64,000 nt of DNA from Streptomyces toxytricini. GTDB lineage: Bacteria > Actinomycetota > Actinomycetes > Streptomycetales > Streptomycetaceae. This document shows, piece by piece, positions 24,462-32,667 of the stretch. The DNA lies in the NCBI RefSeq assembly GCF_014649915.1, contig NZ_BMTY01000027.1, forward strand, positions 43,189 to 107,188, given 5' to 3'. Position numbers and translations under genes: made by a program. Each line of letters opens with the position of its first letter. Position 1 is the first letter of the stretch. The notes beneath the pieces are model-generated. The model was not told the DNA's origin, made no database searches, and worked only from the letters and a program-made list of their open reading frames with translations.

Positions 24462-24659
24462 TCAGCGGTCGTCGGGGCGGTTGGGAACGTCGCGGTCCTC
24501 CTCCGGGACCGCCTCCTCGGGGCGGCGGCCCAGTTCCTCCGGGGTCTTGCCCGCCGCCCGGCCCGGAGCCGGTCGTGAGCGGTCCCGGCCCTTGCGGGAC
24601 CGGTCCTGCTCCTCGCCTCCGCTGCCCGACCCGCGGCCGGTGTCCTTCGTTCCGTCCAT
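24462..24659 (-). CDS. Small charged, disordered hypothetical protein
   Basis: 65 residues, nearly all Gly, Arg, Glu, Asp, Pro and Lys: MDGTKDTGRGSGSG, then KTPEELGRRPEEAVPEED. There is no hydrophobic core. GGGAG stands about eight bases before the ATG, and third positions are mostly G or C. Short disordered proteins of this kind are common in streptomycetes and have no known role. It lies between two genes of opposite strand, so it might also be a chance frame. Confidence 0.45.
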   Translation of the reverse strand: MDGTKDTGRGSGSGGEEQDRSRKGRDRSRPAPGRAAGKTPEELGRRPEEAVPEEDRDVPNRPDDR

Positions 24660-24848
24660 GGCGACGGCTCCCGTCTCTCGTGCCCTGCGTGCCGGCGCAC
24701 GGCGGGCGTGCGCCCACCCTCACACGGCCGGTGCCCGCCGGCATCTTTTCGATCACGGACGGTGACCGGCGCCGCCCGCTCCCGCCACCCCGGTGTGTGC
24801 GACCCGGCCGGCCGGGTAGGGGCGGCGCGCGGGAAGGAGACGCATGCC

Positions 24849-26501
24849 ATGGGCCCTGCCGACCTGAGCACCTGGCTTCTGACCGCCGCCCAGCGCGGCA
24901 ATCCGGACACCCGCCTCGACCGGCGCCACCCCGGTGGCGTCGCCTGGTCACGGGGGAACGAGGCGCGGCCGGTGGTCCACGGAGCCGCCTACTTCGCGGA
25001 ACTGCTGGAACGGATCAGCGCCATGCACGCCGGCGACCTGCTGCTGTTCACCGACTGGCGCGGCGACCCGGACGAACGGCTCGCCCCCCACCACACCCCC
25101 GACGGCCGCACCCACGACGGCGACCGCGCCGGCAGCGAGATCGGCGCCGTGCTGTGCCGGGCCGCCGAACGCGGCGTCGTCGTCAAGGGCCTGGTGTGGC
25201 GCTCGCACCTGGACCGCTTCCAGTTCAGCGAGACCGAGAACCGGCACCTCGGCGAGGAGATCGAGGAGGCCGGCGGCGAATGCCTCCTCGACATGCGGGT
25301 CCGCCCGGGCGGCTCGCACCACCAGAAGCTCCTCGTACTCCGCCACCCCGGCCGGCCCTGGCTCGACATCGCCTACGCCGGCGGCATCGACCTGTGCCGC
25401 AGCCGCAATGACGACGCCGCGCACGGCGGCGACCCCCAGGCCCTCCGCATGGCCGACGCCTACGGCCCGAACCCGCCCTGGCACGACGTACAGCTCGCCC
25501 TGCGCGGGCCCGTCGTCGGCGACCTGGAGGCCGTGTTCCGCGAGCGGTGGGAGGACCCGGCACCCCTCAGCCGCAGCCCCCTCACCCGGCTGCGGGCCCG
25601 CGCACACCGCGAGGACACCCACGCCGACGGGCTTCCGCCGCAGCCCCCCGACCCCGAACCGTGCGGCCCCCACACCGTGCAGGTGCTGCGCACCTACCCC
25701 AACCGGCTGTTCGGCGGATACTCCTTCGCCCGCGACGGTGAGCGCAGCATCGCCCGCGGCTACCTCAAAGCCGTCCGGCGGGCCCGCTCCCTGATCTACC
25801 TGGAGGACCAGTACCTGTGGTCGCCGCGCGTCGTCGACTGCTTCGCGCAGGCCCTGCGGGCCCACCCCGAGCTGCGGCTGACGGCCGTCATCCCCGCCGT
25901 CCCGGAACAGGACGGCCGGCTGACCCTGCCGATGAACCTCATCGGCCGCATCACCGCCCTGAACGGGCTGCGCCGGGCCGGCGGCGACCGCGTCGCGGTG
26001 TACGCGCTGGAGAACCACGCCGGTACGCCCGTCTACGTCCACGCGAAGGTCTGCGTCATCGACGACGTGTGGGCGTCCATCGGCTCCGACAACATCAACC
26101 TCCGCTCCTGGACGCACGATTCGGAGCTCAGCTGCGCCGTCCTGGACGACACCGCCGACGGCCGCCCGCCCGCCGATCCGGCCGGCCTCGGTGACGGCGC
26201 CCGGTCCTTCGCCCGACGGCTGCGCCTGGAGCTCTCCCGCGAGCACCTCGACCTCGACCCCGCCGGCGACGACGCCCTCTGCGACCCGGTGGCCGCCTTC
26301 GACGCGTTCGCCGCCTCGGCCGCCGCCCTCGACGCCTGGCACGAGGGCGGCTGCCGCGGCCCGCGCCCGCCGGGGCGGCTCCGCCTGTACGTGCCGCCCG
26401 AGTTGTCGACGCCGGCCCGGATCCTGGCGACCCCCGCCCACCACCTTCTCGTCGACCCGGACGGCCGTCCGTTCCGGCTGCGCCGCCGCAACGCCTTCTG
26501 A
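24849..26501 (+). CDS. Phospholipase D-like protein
   Basis: 550 residues. The second HKD motif is intact (H398-A-K-V-C-V-I-D-D, then IGSDNINLRSW). The first reads SHHQKLLVL with H158 and K160, but the usual Asp four positions after Lys is replaced by Arg/His-Pro, and a GGIDLC follows later. FTDWRGDPDERL, WHDVQLALRGPVVGDLEAVFRERW and YLEDQYLW are typical of the PLD group acting on phosphodiesters (lipid or nuclease-like). There is no signal peptide, so it is probably cytoplasmic or peripheral. GGAAGGAGA precedes the ATG. A nearby ATG at 24844 is out of frame. Confidence 0.85.
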   Translation: MGPADLSTWLLTAAQRGNPDTRLDRRHPGGVAWSRGNEARPVVHGAAYFAELLERISAMHAGDLLLFTDWRGDPDERLAPHHTPDGRTHDGDRAGSEIGAVLCRAAERGVVVKGLVWRSHLDRFQFSETENRHLGEEIEEAGGECLLDMRVRPGGSHHQKLLVLRHPGRPWLDIAYAGGIDLCRSRNDDAAHGGDPQALRMADAYGPNPPWHDVQLALRGPVVGDLEAVFRERWEDPAPLSRSPLTRLRARAHREDTHADGLPPQPPDPEPCGPHTVQVLRTYPNRLFGGYSFARDGERSIARGYLKAVRRARSLIYLEDQYLWSPRVVDCFAQALRAHPELRLTAVIPAVPEQDGRLTLPMNLIGRITALNGLRRAGGDRVAVYALENHAGTPVYVHAKVCVIDDVWASIGSDNINLRSWTHDSELSCAVLDDTADGRPPADPAGLGDGARSFARRLRLELSREHLDLDPAGDDALCDPVAAFDAFAASAAALDAWHEGGCRGPRPPGRLRLYVPPELSTPARILATPAHHLLVDPDGRPFRLRRRNAF

Positions 26502-26625
26502 TCAGCCCGCCCGACCGGCCGCGGCCCGCCGGGGCCGTCACGCAGGTGCCGTTCTCGCCGCGCAGGACCGCAGTGCATCGCCTAGGTTGATGGCCGGGGG
26601 GAGTTCCCGACCCGAGGAGTTCGCT

Positions 26626-26823
26626 ATGGCTGACAAGGGCAAGATGGAGCAGGCCAAGGGCAAGGCGAAGGAAGCCGTCGGAAAGGTCGCCGGCAACAAG
26701 CGCATGCAGGCCGAAGGCAAGATGGACCAGGTCCGGGGCGAGGCCAAGGAGGCCCGCGCCGATCTCGACGATCGCGCCCGCGAAGCGGGAGAGCAGATGC
26801 GCGGCAAGCACAGGAAGAAGTAG
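26626..26823 (+). CDS. CsbD family stress protein
   Basis: 65 residues: MADKGKMEQAKGKAKEAVG, then KVAGNKRMQAEGKMDQVRGEAKE, the repeated Gln-Ala/Val-Lys/Arg-Gly-Lys/Glu helices of CsbD. It is highly charged and soluble, abundant under general stress in many bacteria; the molecular role is unsettled. The ATG has GAGGAG upstream. I could not identify a clear stress-sigma promoter. Confidence 0.9.
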   Translation: MADKGKMEQAKGKAKEAVGKVAGNKRMQAEGKMDQVRGEAKEARADLDDRAREAGEQMRGKHRKK

Positions 26824-27043
26824 CCGCAGACCGACGCGCGACCGCCCGCCCGCAGCGGCCCCGGTGCCCGACACCGGCCGCGGCGCGGCGGGCGCCGCCG
26901 TTCCACGGCCCACGCCGCCGGCCCGTCACGGCCGCCGCCGGCCATCCGCCGCGGTCAGCGCCACGAGGCCGGGGCCGCGTCCGCCGTCGTGTCACCCGCG
27001 GAGCCCGACCGTCCCGCCACCGGGACTGGCCCGCCGCCCGGCG

Positions 27044-28294
27044 TCACCGGCAGAGCAGCCGCTCCAGGCGCTGGACGACGGCCCCCGCCCCGTCCTGCGC
27101 GGTCATGCGCCCGGCGGCGCGGGCGGCCTGGGCCCGGTAGCCCGTTTCGTCCACCGCCCGGCGCAGTTCCCCGGCGAGCGACTCGGCGGTCAGGTCCCGG
27201 TACGGGATCGGGCCCGTGGCCGCGCCGAGGGCGGCGACCCGGCGGGACCAGAACGGCTGGTCGGCGGTGACCGGTACCGGGACGGACGGGACGCCCGCTT
27301 CGAGGGCGGCGGCCGTCGTGCCGGCGCCCCCGTGGTGGACGACGGCGGCGGTGCGCGGGAAGAGCAGCCGGTGCGGGACCTCGCCGATGTCGAGGACGTC
27401 GTCGCCGGACGCCCCGGCGGACAGACCGGCCGCGCCCGCCTGCAGGACGCCCCGCAGGCCCGCGGCCCGCAGCGCCCGTACGGCGATCTCCGCGAGTCGG
27501 GCGCCTTCGCCGGCCGCCATGCTGCCGAAGCCGACGAACACCGGCGGCGGACCGGCGTCGAGGAAGTCGGCCAGGTCGCCGGGGAGCCGGGTGCCGGGCG
27601 GGCAGTAGGGCCACCAGTTGCCGACGACGTCCAGTCCGGGCCGCCAGTCCGCCGGCCGGGGCAGCAGCACCTCGCTGAATCCGTGCAGGACCTCCCACCG
27701 GCTGCCCTCCCTCCGCCGCCGCACCTCCCCCTGCGGTACGGCGGGCAGCCCGAGCTCGGCCCGCAGGTTCCGCGCGGCCTCGGCGTGCATCCGGTCGACG
27801 ACGCGCACGGCCAGGCGGCCCATCGCCCGGTTCCCCCACCCGCCGAGCGAGCGGCCCGCGGACACCACCGGCGGGAAGGCGGATGTCGGCGCCACCGGCT
27901 GGAGGTACGCGCCCAGCGCCGGCACCTCCAGGGCCTCGGCCAGGTGCCAGCCGAGCGGCGCCGTCGTCGTCGACAGCAGCAGGGCGTCCGCCCCCGGCTC
28001 CGCGGCCCGTACGAGGCCCTGCCCCAGCTCCCGCATGAACGCGGCGGCCCTGCGCATCAGCTGCCCGCGCCCGCCCGGCGCCGCACCTCCGCCACCGGCG
28101 CCCTCCGGCCGGGCCGGGGTGCGCCAGTCGACGGGCAGGCCGCGGAACTCCAGCCCCGCCCGCTCCGCCATGCCGGCGAACCCCTCGGGCGCGGCCAGGG
28201 CCACGTCGAAGCCCGCCGCGCTCAGCCGCGCCCCCAGGCCGGTGTAGGGGGCGACGTCCCCGTGGGATCCGGCCGCCAGGATCAGCACCCTCAC
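27044..28294 (-). CDS. Macrolide-type (GT1) glycosyltransferase
   Basis: 416 residues. N-terminal VRVLILAAGSHGDVAPYTGLGARL and VALAAPEGFAGMAERAGLEFRGL are the GT1 acceptor-side signatures. The C-terminal donor site has PPPVFVGFGSMAAG, LLFPRTAAVVHHGGAGTTAAALEAGVPSVPVPVTADQPFW with the His-His-Gly-Gly-Ala-Gly-Thr core and the DQPFW nucleotide-sugar segment. This is the layout of sterol/macrolide glycosyltransferases, which sugar-tag hydrophobic aglycones and can inactivate macrolides. The GTG start overlaps the upstream regulator stop (GTGA), so it is co-translated with the TipA-type MerR gene. Confidence 0.9.
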   Translation of the reverse strand: MRVLILAAGSHGDVAPYTGLGARLSAAGFDVALAAPEGFAGMAERAGLEFRGLPVDWRTPARPEGAGGGGAAPGGRGQLMRRAAAFMRELGQGLVRAAEPGADALLLSTTTAPLGWHLAEALEVPALGAYLQPVAPTSAFPPVVSAGRSLGGWGNRAMGRLAVRVVDRMHAEAARNLRAELGLPAVPQGEVRRRREGSRWEVLHGFSEVLLPRPADWRPGLDVVGNWWPYCPPGTRLPGDLADFLDAGPPPVFVGFGSMAAGEGARLAEIAVRALRAAGLRGVLQAGAAGLSAGASGDDVLDIGEVPHRLLFPRTAAVVHHGGAGTTAAALEAGVPSVPVPVTADQPFWSRRVAALGAATGPIPYRDLTAESLAGELRRAVDETGYRAQAARAAGRMTAQDGAGAVVQRLERLLCR

Positions 28295-29067
28295 CGCGAC
28301 CGCATCCTCTCCGCGTTGGCGCGGACGGCGTCGCGCAGGTAGCGGTCCAGGCCGGGCCGCTGCTCGGGCGGCGGGACGACCAGGGCGAACGCCCGCGCGT
28401 CCTCCGTGTACTCGTCCGCGATCCGGCAGTGCGCCTCCGGCGGGCACGGCGTGAACCAGCGACCGATGTGGCCCCGGTGCTCCTCGGCGACGTCCATGGC
28501 CGGCGCGCTGTCCGCGGCGGCCCCCTCCTCGAAGACGCGCAGGAGCGTGCGGCGCCATTCCGCGGCCTCGGCCATGATGGCCCGCCAGTCCTCCTTCGTG
28601 TGGGCGGCGGCCCGTGCCATCGCCTCCCGGTGACTCGCGCTCTCGCCCCACTTCAGGTGCGCGTCGGTCGCGTAGCTCAGGTCGAACGCCACGTCGCCGA
28701 ACACCTCGAAGCGCTCCTCGGGCGTCAGCCGTACCCCGGTCCCCTGCACCTCGATGGCCCGCTCGGCCACTTCAACGAGCCGGTTCAACCGGTCGACCTG
28801 CTCCTTCAGCGCCCGGTGCCGCTCGCGCAGGTACGCGAGGGGGTCCGCCCCGGGGTCCGCCAGGAGGGCGCGTACCTCCTCCAGGGAGAAGCCGAGTTCG
28901 CGGTAGAAGAGGATCCGCTGGAGCCGGGCCAGGTCGGCGTCGCCGTAGAGCCGGTAGCCGGTCGGGCTGCGCTCGCCGGGGGTCAGCAGCCCCGCCTTGT
29001 CGTAGTGGTGCAGGGTGCGTACGGTCACCCCGGCGAATCCGGACACCTGTCCGACCGAGTAGCTCAT
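28291..29067 (-). CDS. MerR regulator with TipAS-type ligand domain
   Basis: 258 residues. The MerR winged helix covers 1-70: MSYSVGQVSGFAGVTVRTLHHYDKAGLLTPGERSPTGYRLYGDADLARLQRILFYRELGFSLEEV. A dimerisation coiled coil (YLRERHRALKEQVDRLNRLVEVAERAI) follows. The C-terminal half (KWGESASHREAMARAAAHTKEDWRAIMAEAAEWRRTLLRVFEEG and RWFTPCPPEAHCRIADEYTED) is a TipAS antibiotic-recognition fold. TipAL proteins trap thiopeptides and activate their own promoter. The gene overlaps the glycosyltransferase and has a 19-bp-spaced promoter just upstream. Confidence 0.9.
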   Translation of the reverse strand: MSYSVGQVSGFAGVTVRTLHHYDKAGLLTPGERSPTGYRLYGDADLARLQRILFYRELGFSLEEVRALLADPGADPLAYLRERHRALKEQVDRLNRLVEVAERAIEVQGTGVRLTPEERFEVFGDVAFDLSYATDAHLKWGESASHREAMARAAAHTKEDWRAIMAEAAEWRRTLLRVFEEGAAADSAPAMDVAEEHRGHIGRWFTPCPPEAHCRIADEYTEDARAFALVVPPPEQRPGLDRYLRDAVRANAERMRSR

Positions 29068-29089
29068 GGGAAGCCCTTTCGTCGGCCCC

Positions 29090-29120
29090 AGCTTGCAGCC
29101 TGACGCAGGGTGAGGGTCAA
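29090..29120 (-). promoter_or_regulatory. MerR-type promoter/operator with 19-bp spacer
   Basis: On the minus strand: TTGACC (29120-29115), a 19-nt spacer containing CCTCAC-CCTGC-GTCAGG (arms pair 5 of 6), then CAAGCT (29095-29090). A 19-bp spacer with a dyad inside is the hallmark of MerR-activated promoters. The -35 overlaps the stop codon of the upstream SGNH gene (29117-29119). Confidence 0.65.
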
Positions 29121-30340
29121 ACCGCGGGCCGGTGCCGGGCGGCGAAGGGGCCTCCGGCGCCGAAGGCGTGCCGTGCGAAGCGCTCGCCGATGAGCCGGTG
29201 GGTCGCCGCGTCCGGGTGCAGGTTGTCCGGCAGCGGCAGCGCCGCCGCGTCGGCCGGACCGTACAGGGCGAGGCCGTCCAGGTGGTGCAGGTGCGGGTCG
29301 GCCGCGGAGCGCTCGCGGACGATGCGGGCCAGCTCCTCCCGTACGACGGCCAGCGTCAGCTTCCCGGCGGGCACCTCGCGGGGGTCGCCGGCGGCCAGGA
29401 AGGCGGGCCGCCCCGCGGCGAGTGAGGCCGGGTCGAGCGCGGTCGGGCCGGGGGTGTCCTCGTGGACGGGGCACAGGATCGGCGAGACGACCAGCAGCGG
29501 CACGTCGGGCCGGCCCTCGCGGATCGTGTCGAGGAACCCGTGCACGGCGGGGCCGAACGCCCGGCGGCGCATCAGGTCCAGGTTGACGACGTTGACGCCC
29601 ACCTTGAGGCTGACCAGGTCCGCGGGGGTGTCCCGCAGAGCGCGCGCGGTGAAGGGGTCGAGGAGCGCGCTGCCGCCCAGCCCGAGGTTGACGAGGTCGG
29701 CGCCGCCGAGCGCGGCGGCAACGGCCGGCCATGTCCGGGTGGGGCTCGCGGCGGTGGAGCCCTGGCTGATCGAGCTGCCGTGGTGCAGCCACACCGGCCG
29801 GCCGCGGTCGGGCAGCGGCTCGACGGGGGCGTCGGTGCGCAGTGCGACCAGCTCGGTCGTCTCGTCGTGCGGCAGCCATATCTCCACGTCCTTGGCGACT
29901 CCGGGCAGGCCGGTGAAGCGGACGGTCGCGGGCGGGCCGGGCCGCAGCTCGCTGCTCCAGTCGGCCGGGTCGACGACGAGGGTGCGGCCGCCGCGGGCGC
30001 TGCCCTGCGCGGTGAGCCGGCCGTCGACCAGCAGGTCGTAGACGCCGTCCGGGCGGGGCACGCCGGCGTGCACCCGCTTCGTCGGCAGGGTGTCGAGTTC
30101 CACGGTGGTGGCGCGGGTGCGGAAGGCCAGGCGCACGCCGGAGGGCTGGGACTCGGCGAGGGCGAGCTGCCCGTCGGCGCACTGCTCGCGGGCCGCGGCG
30201 GGCAGCCGGTGCGGCAGCAGTCCGTGCGGGGTGCGCTCCAGTTCGGCGGCGCCGTGCACGAGGGCGGCGGTGATCGGGGTGGCCGCCGTCGGGGCGGGGG
30301 CTGTGCCCCCGCCTGCTGCGGGGCGGTGTGCGGGGTTCAC
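29117..30340 (-). CDS. SGNH/GDSL-type hydrolase
   Basis: 407 residues. An N-terminal beta-rich part (about 40-190: VRLAFRTRATTVELDTL, GVYDLLVDGRL) precedes the SGNH domain. Block I is HHGSSISQGS with the nucleophile Ser in G-S-S, block II NLGLGGSALLDPF, block III SLKVGVNVVN, block V PDNLHPDAATH with the catalytic Asp and His. The two-domain layout resembles carbohydrate esterases with an N-terminal jelly-roll. There is no signal peptide. The GTG start follows GGAGCACCCC. It lies 37 bp downstream of a TetR gene in the same direction, probably as one operon. Confidence 0.85.
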   Translation of the reverse strand: MNPAHRPAAGGGTAPAPTAATPITAALVHGAAELERTPHGLLPHRLPAAAREQCADGQLALAESQPSGVRLAFRTRATTVELDTLPTKRVHAGVPRPDGVYDLLVDGRLTAQGSARGGRTLVVDPADWSSELRPGPPATVRFTGLPGVAKDVEIWLPHDETTELVALRTDAPVEPLPDRGRPVWLHHGSSISQGSTAASPTRTWPAVAAALGGADLVNLGLGGSALLDPFTARALRDTPADLVSLKVGVNVVNLDLMRRRAFGPAVHGFLDTIREGRPDVPLLVVSPILCPVHEDTPGPTALDPASLAAGRPAFLAAGDPREVPAGKLTLAVVREELARIVRERSAADPHLHHLDGLALYGPADAAALPLPDNLHPDAATHRLIGERFARHAFGAGGPFAARHRPAV

Positions 30341-30377
30341 GGGGTGCTCCAGGGAGGGCGTCGGGCGGGTCGCGGGG

Positions 30378-30953
30378 TCAGCGGGCCGGCGGCCAGGTGC
30401 GCAGCAGGTGGTCGAGGGCGTCGACGATGCGCTCCCAGCTCTCCTGGCTGTCGGGGGCGCTGTGGGCGAAGCCGCCGGAGTTCTCCAGGTCGACGTAGCC
30501 GTGGAAGAGGCTGCCGAGCATGCGGACCGCATGCGTCTGCTCCGGTTCGGCCAGTCCGTAGCCGCGCAGCACGGCCCGCGTCAGCCGGGCGTGGCGTACA
30601 CCGGCACTGGCCAGGGCGGTGTCGGTGTCCAACGGGAAGCGGGTCGCCGCGTACCGGCCGGGGTGGCGGCGGGCGTACGTGCGGAAGACCTCGGCGTAGG
30701 CGGCGAGCGCGTCCCGGCCGGACCGGCCTGCCAGGGCGTCGGCGGCCAGATCGGCCAGCTCCTCCAGCGCGAGCAGGGCGATCCGGGTCTTGAGGTCCCG
30801 GGAGTTCCGCACGTGCGCGTACAGGCTCGCCACCTTGACGTCGAAGCGGCGGGCGAGCTCCGACAGGGTCACCCCGCCGAAGCCGATCTCGTCGGCCAGC
30901 TCCGCTCCCGCCTGTGCCAGCCGCTCCGCCGTCAGTCCGGCCCGCCCCGCCAT
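30378..30953 (-). CDS. TetR family regulator (WHG-like C-terminal domain)
   Basis: 191 residues. HTH: LTAERLAQAGAELADEIGFGGVTLSELARRFDVKVASLYAHVRNSRDLKTRI. The C-terminal GYGLAEPEQTHAVRMLGSLFHGYVDLENSGGF resembles the TetR_C WHG-type domain. I chose ATG 30953 because GGAGGGAGA stands just upstream; an ATG 15 bases earlier lies inside that ribosome site. It leads an operon with the SGNH hydrolase. The operator candidate at 31002-31020 overlaps its own promoter. Confidence 0.9.
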   Translation of the reverse strand: MAGRAGLTAERLAQAGAELADEIGFGGVTLSELARRFDVKVASLYAHVRNSRDLKTRIALLALEELADLAADALAGRSGRDALAAYAEVFRTYARRHPGRYAATRFPLDTDTALASAGVRHARLTRAVLRGYGLAEPEQTHAVRMLGSLFHGYVDLENSGGFAHSAPDSQESWERIVDALDHLLRTWPPAR

Positions 30954-30991
30954 CCGGTCTCCCTCCATCGTGCCCGTCTCTGCCTGAAGAG

Positions 30992-31021
30992 AGTATGGTT
31001 CTGCCTAAATGGATTAGGCAA
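30992..31021 (-). promoter_or_regulatory. Promoter and 7-bp-arm operator of the TetR-SGNH operon
   Basis: Minus strand: TTGCCT (31021-31016), an 18-nt spacer, CATACT (30997-30992). A perfect inverted repeat TGCCTAA-ATGGA-TTAGGCA spans 31002-31020, covering the -35 and most of the spacer. This is a strong candidate for autorepression. Confidence 0.65.
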
Positions 31022-31149
31022 ATGCAAAAGCTGCGTGGGCATGGTGAGGACGGACGCGCCCCCGGCCGGGCCAATCCGACGCCGGGAACCGCCGCCGGGC
31101 GACCCTGGTGGCTCCCGGGCCGGCACGGCCCCCGGCCGGAAGGAACGCC

Positions 31150-31965
31150 GTGGCGGCAGCACCCGACGAGCACACCCCCGCCGGCCGGTACGGCGAGGAC
31201 CTGTTCCCACCGGGCCTGGCCGGCGAGGGCGACCGCATCGACCACGCCGCCCTCGTCTACGACCCCTACACCCGCGAGCGCCTGACCGCCCTCGGCGCCG
31301 GTCCCGGCACGCGCTGCCTGGACGTCGGCGCGGGCACCGGGACCGTCGCGCGATGGCTCGCCGAGGAGGCCTGCGCCGACGAGGTCGTCGCCCTCGACCG
31401 GGACACCGGCCACCTCGACCGCCTCGCCGGCGACCGGCTGCGCGTGCGCGCCGCGGACCTGACGCGGCTCGCCGACGAGCCCGGGCTGGGTACCTTCGAC
31501 CTCGTCCACGCCCGGTTCGTCCTCATGCACCTCCCCGAGCGGCAGCAGGTCCTCGACCGGCTCGTCGGCCTGCTCAACCCCGGCGGGCACCTCGTCCTCA
31601 GCGACGCGGCCGACGTCCCCGACCCCGCCGACACCGGCTCCCCGTACCGCCGCACCCTCGACGCCATGTGGCACACACTGCGGGAGACCATCGGCACCGA
31701 CCTCGCCGCCGTACGCGCCCACCCGCACGCCCTGCGCGCCGCCGGCCTGCACGACGTCACCGCGGAACTGGTGTGCCCGCCGCTGCGGCCCGGCACCCCG
31801 CTCGCCGCCTTCTGGACCGACACCCTCCGCCGGCTCCGCCCGGCCCTGCTCTCCGGCGGCCGCCTCGACGGGACCACCCTCGACGAGGCCCTCGCCTACC
31901 TCGAATCCCCGGACCTCGCCGAACTCGCCCCCGGCATGCTCACCGTGTGGGGCCGCCGCCCGTAG
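31150..31965 (+). CDS. SAM-dependent methyltransferase
   Basis: 271 residues. N-terminal YGEDLFPPGLAGEGDRIDHAALVYDPYTRERL, motif I TRCLDVGAGTGTVARWLAE, motif II VVALDRDTGHLDRL, then FDLVHARFVLMHLPERQQVLDRLVGLLNPGGHLVLSDA. This is typical of the actinomycete class I methyltransferases placed near regulators. The GTG start has GGAAGGAA upstream. It is divergent from the TetR gene, so the repeat at 31002-31020 may influence it as well. The acceptor is unknown. Confidence 0.9.
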   Translation: MAAAPDEHTPAGRYGEDLFPPGLAGEGDRIDHAALVYDPYTRERLTALGAGPGTRCLDVGAGTGTVARWLAEEACADEVVALDRDTGHLDRLAGDRLRVRAADLTRLADEPGLGTFDLVHARFVLMHLPERQQVLDRLVGLLNPGGHLVLSDAADVPDPADTGSPYRRTLDAMWHTLRETIGTDLAAVRAHPHALRAAGLHDVTAELVCPPLRPGTPLAAFWTDTLRRLRPALLSGGRLDGTTLDEALAYLESPDLAELAPGMLTVWGRRP

Positions 31966-31989
31966 CCCCGGGCCGGCGGCCGTACGCCG

Positions 31990-32030
31990 ACCGCCCCGGG
32001 CTCCGGCGCGCGGCCGGTGCCCGGGGCGGT
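31990..32030. terminator. Bidirectional terminator hairpin
   Basis: ACCGCCCCGGGC (31990-32001) pairs perfectly with GCCCGGGGCGGT (32019-32030). The 17-nt loop can itself form a CCGG/CCGG stem. It lies between two convergent genes. Confidence 0.65.
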
Positions 32031-32045
32031 GCGGCGGAGCCGCGC

Positions 32046-32546
32046 TCAGTACCGCAGCGCCCTCGCCGTCTGCGCGGTGACGCTGCCCGACAGCTCGTGC
32101 GTACTGCGCGCGGTGGCCTCCTTCCGGCCGTTCGCCGCCACGTCGTCGACGGTCACCACCACGGTGTCGACCGTGTTGCCGTCCCCGTCCTTGAAGTCGA
32201 CCTGGACCGCGAACGACTTCGCCGCACCGTCGGTGTTCTCCACCGTCACCGGCACCTCCGTGCGCCCGTCGGACGCGGCGGTCGGCTTACCGAGGGTGAC
32301 GGCGCCCTTCGCGTCCACCCCGCCCTTGACCTCGTCCAGCTTCTTCCGTGCCTCCGCGGCTGCCGAAGCCGCCGCGTCCGCGGCGTGCGTCGCGGCCGCC
32401 GAGACCTCGGCGCCGGCCGACCGGACCGCCGACGCGGCCCGGGACGCCGCGTCGGAGGCGGAACCGCCGTTCGAGCAGCCCGCCGCGCCCAGGACGCCCG
32501 CCGCGACCGCCGCCGCCCACACCGTGCCCACCGGTCGTCGCCTCAC
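32046..32546 (-). CDS. FxLYD-type lipoprotein
   Basis: 166 residues. Signal peptide with lipobox LGAAGC (Cys24), then an Ala-rich helical linker (ASDAASRAASAVRSAGAEV, AAATHAADAAASAAAEARKK). The C-terminal 90 residues form a beta-sandwich with the FxLYD pattern: TEVPVTVENTDGAAKSFAVQVDFKDGDGNTVDTVVVTVDDVAANGRKEATA. Such lipoproteins sit on the outer face of the membrane; no ligand is known. It ends at the bidirectional terminator. Confidence 0.8.
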   Translation of the reverse strand: MRRRPVGTVWAAAVAAGVLGAAGCSNGGSASDAASRAASAVRSAGAEVSAAATHAADAAASAAAEARKKLDEVKGGVDAKGAVTLGKPTAASDGRTEVPVTVENTDGAAKSFAVQVDFKDGDGNTVDTVVVTVDDVAANGRKEATARSTHELSGSVTAQTARALRY

Positions 32547-32667
32547 CGTGTCCCGCCTCCTCGAAGTCCTGCGTCCATGCCGCCTGTCGACGCCGCCGCG
32601 GGCCCGCCGCCCGCACGACCCGCCGGCGCATCCGGATGAAGCGCCCGCCCGGCGGGACGCCGCCCGC

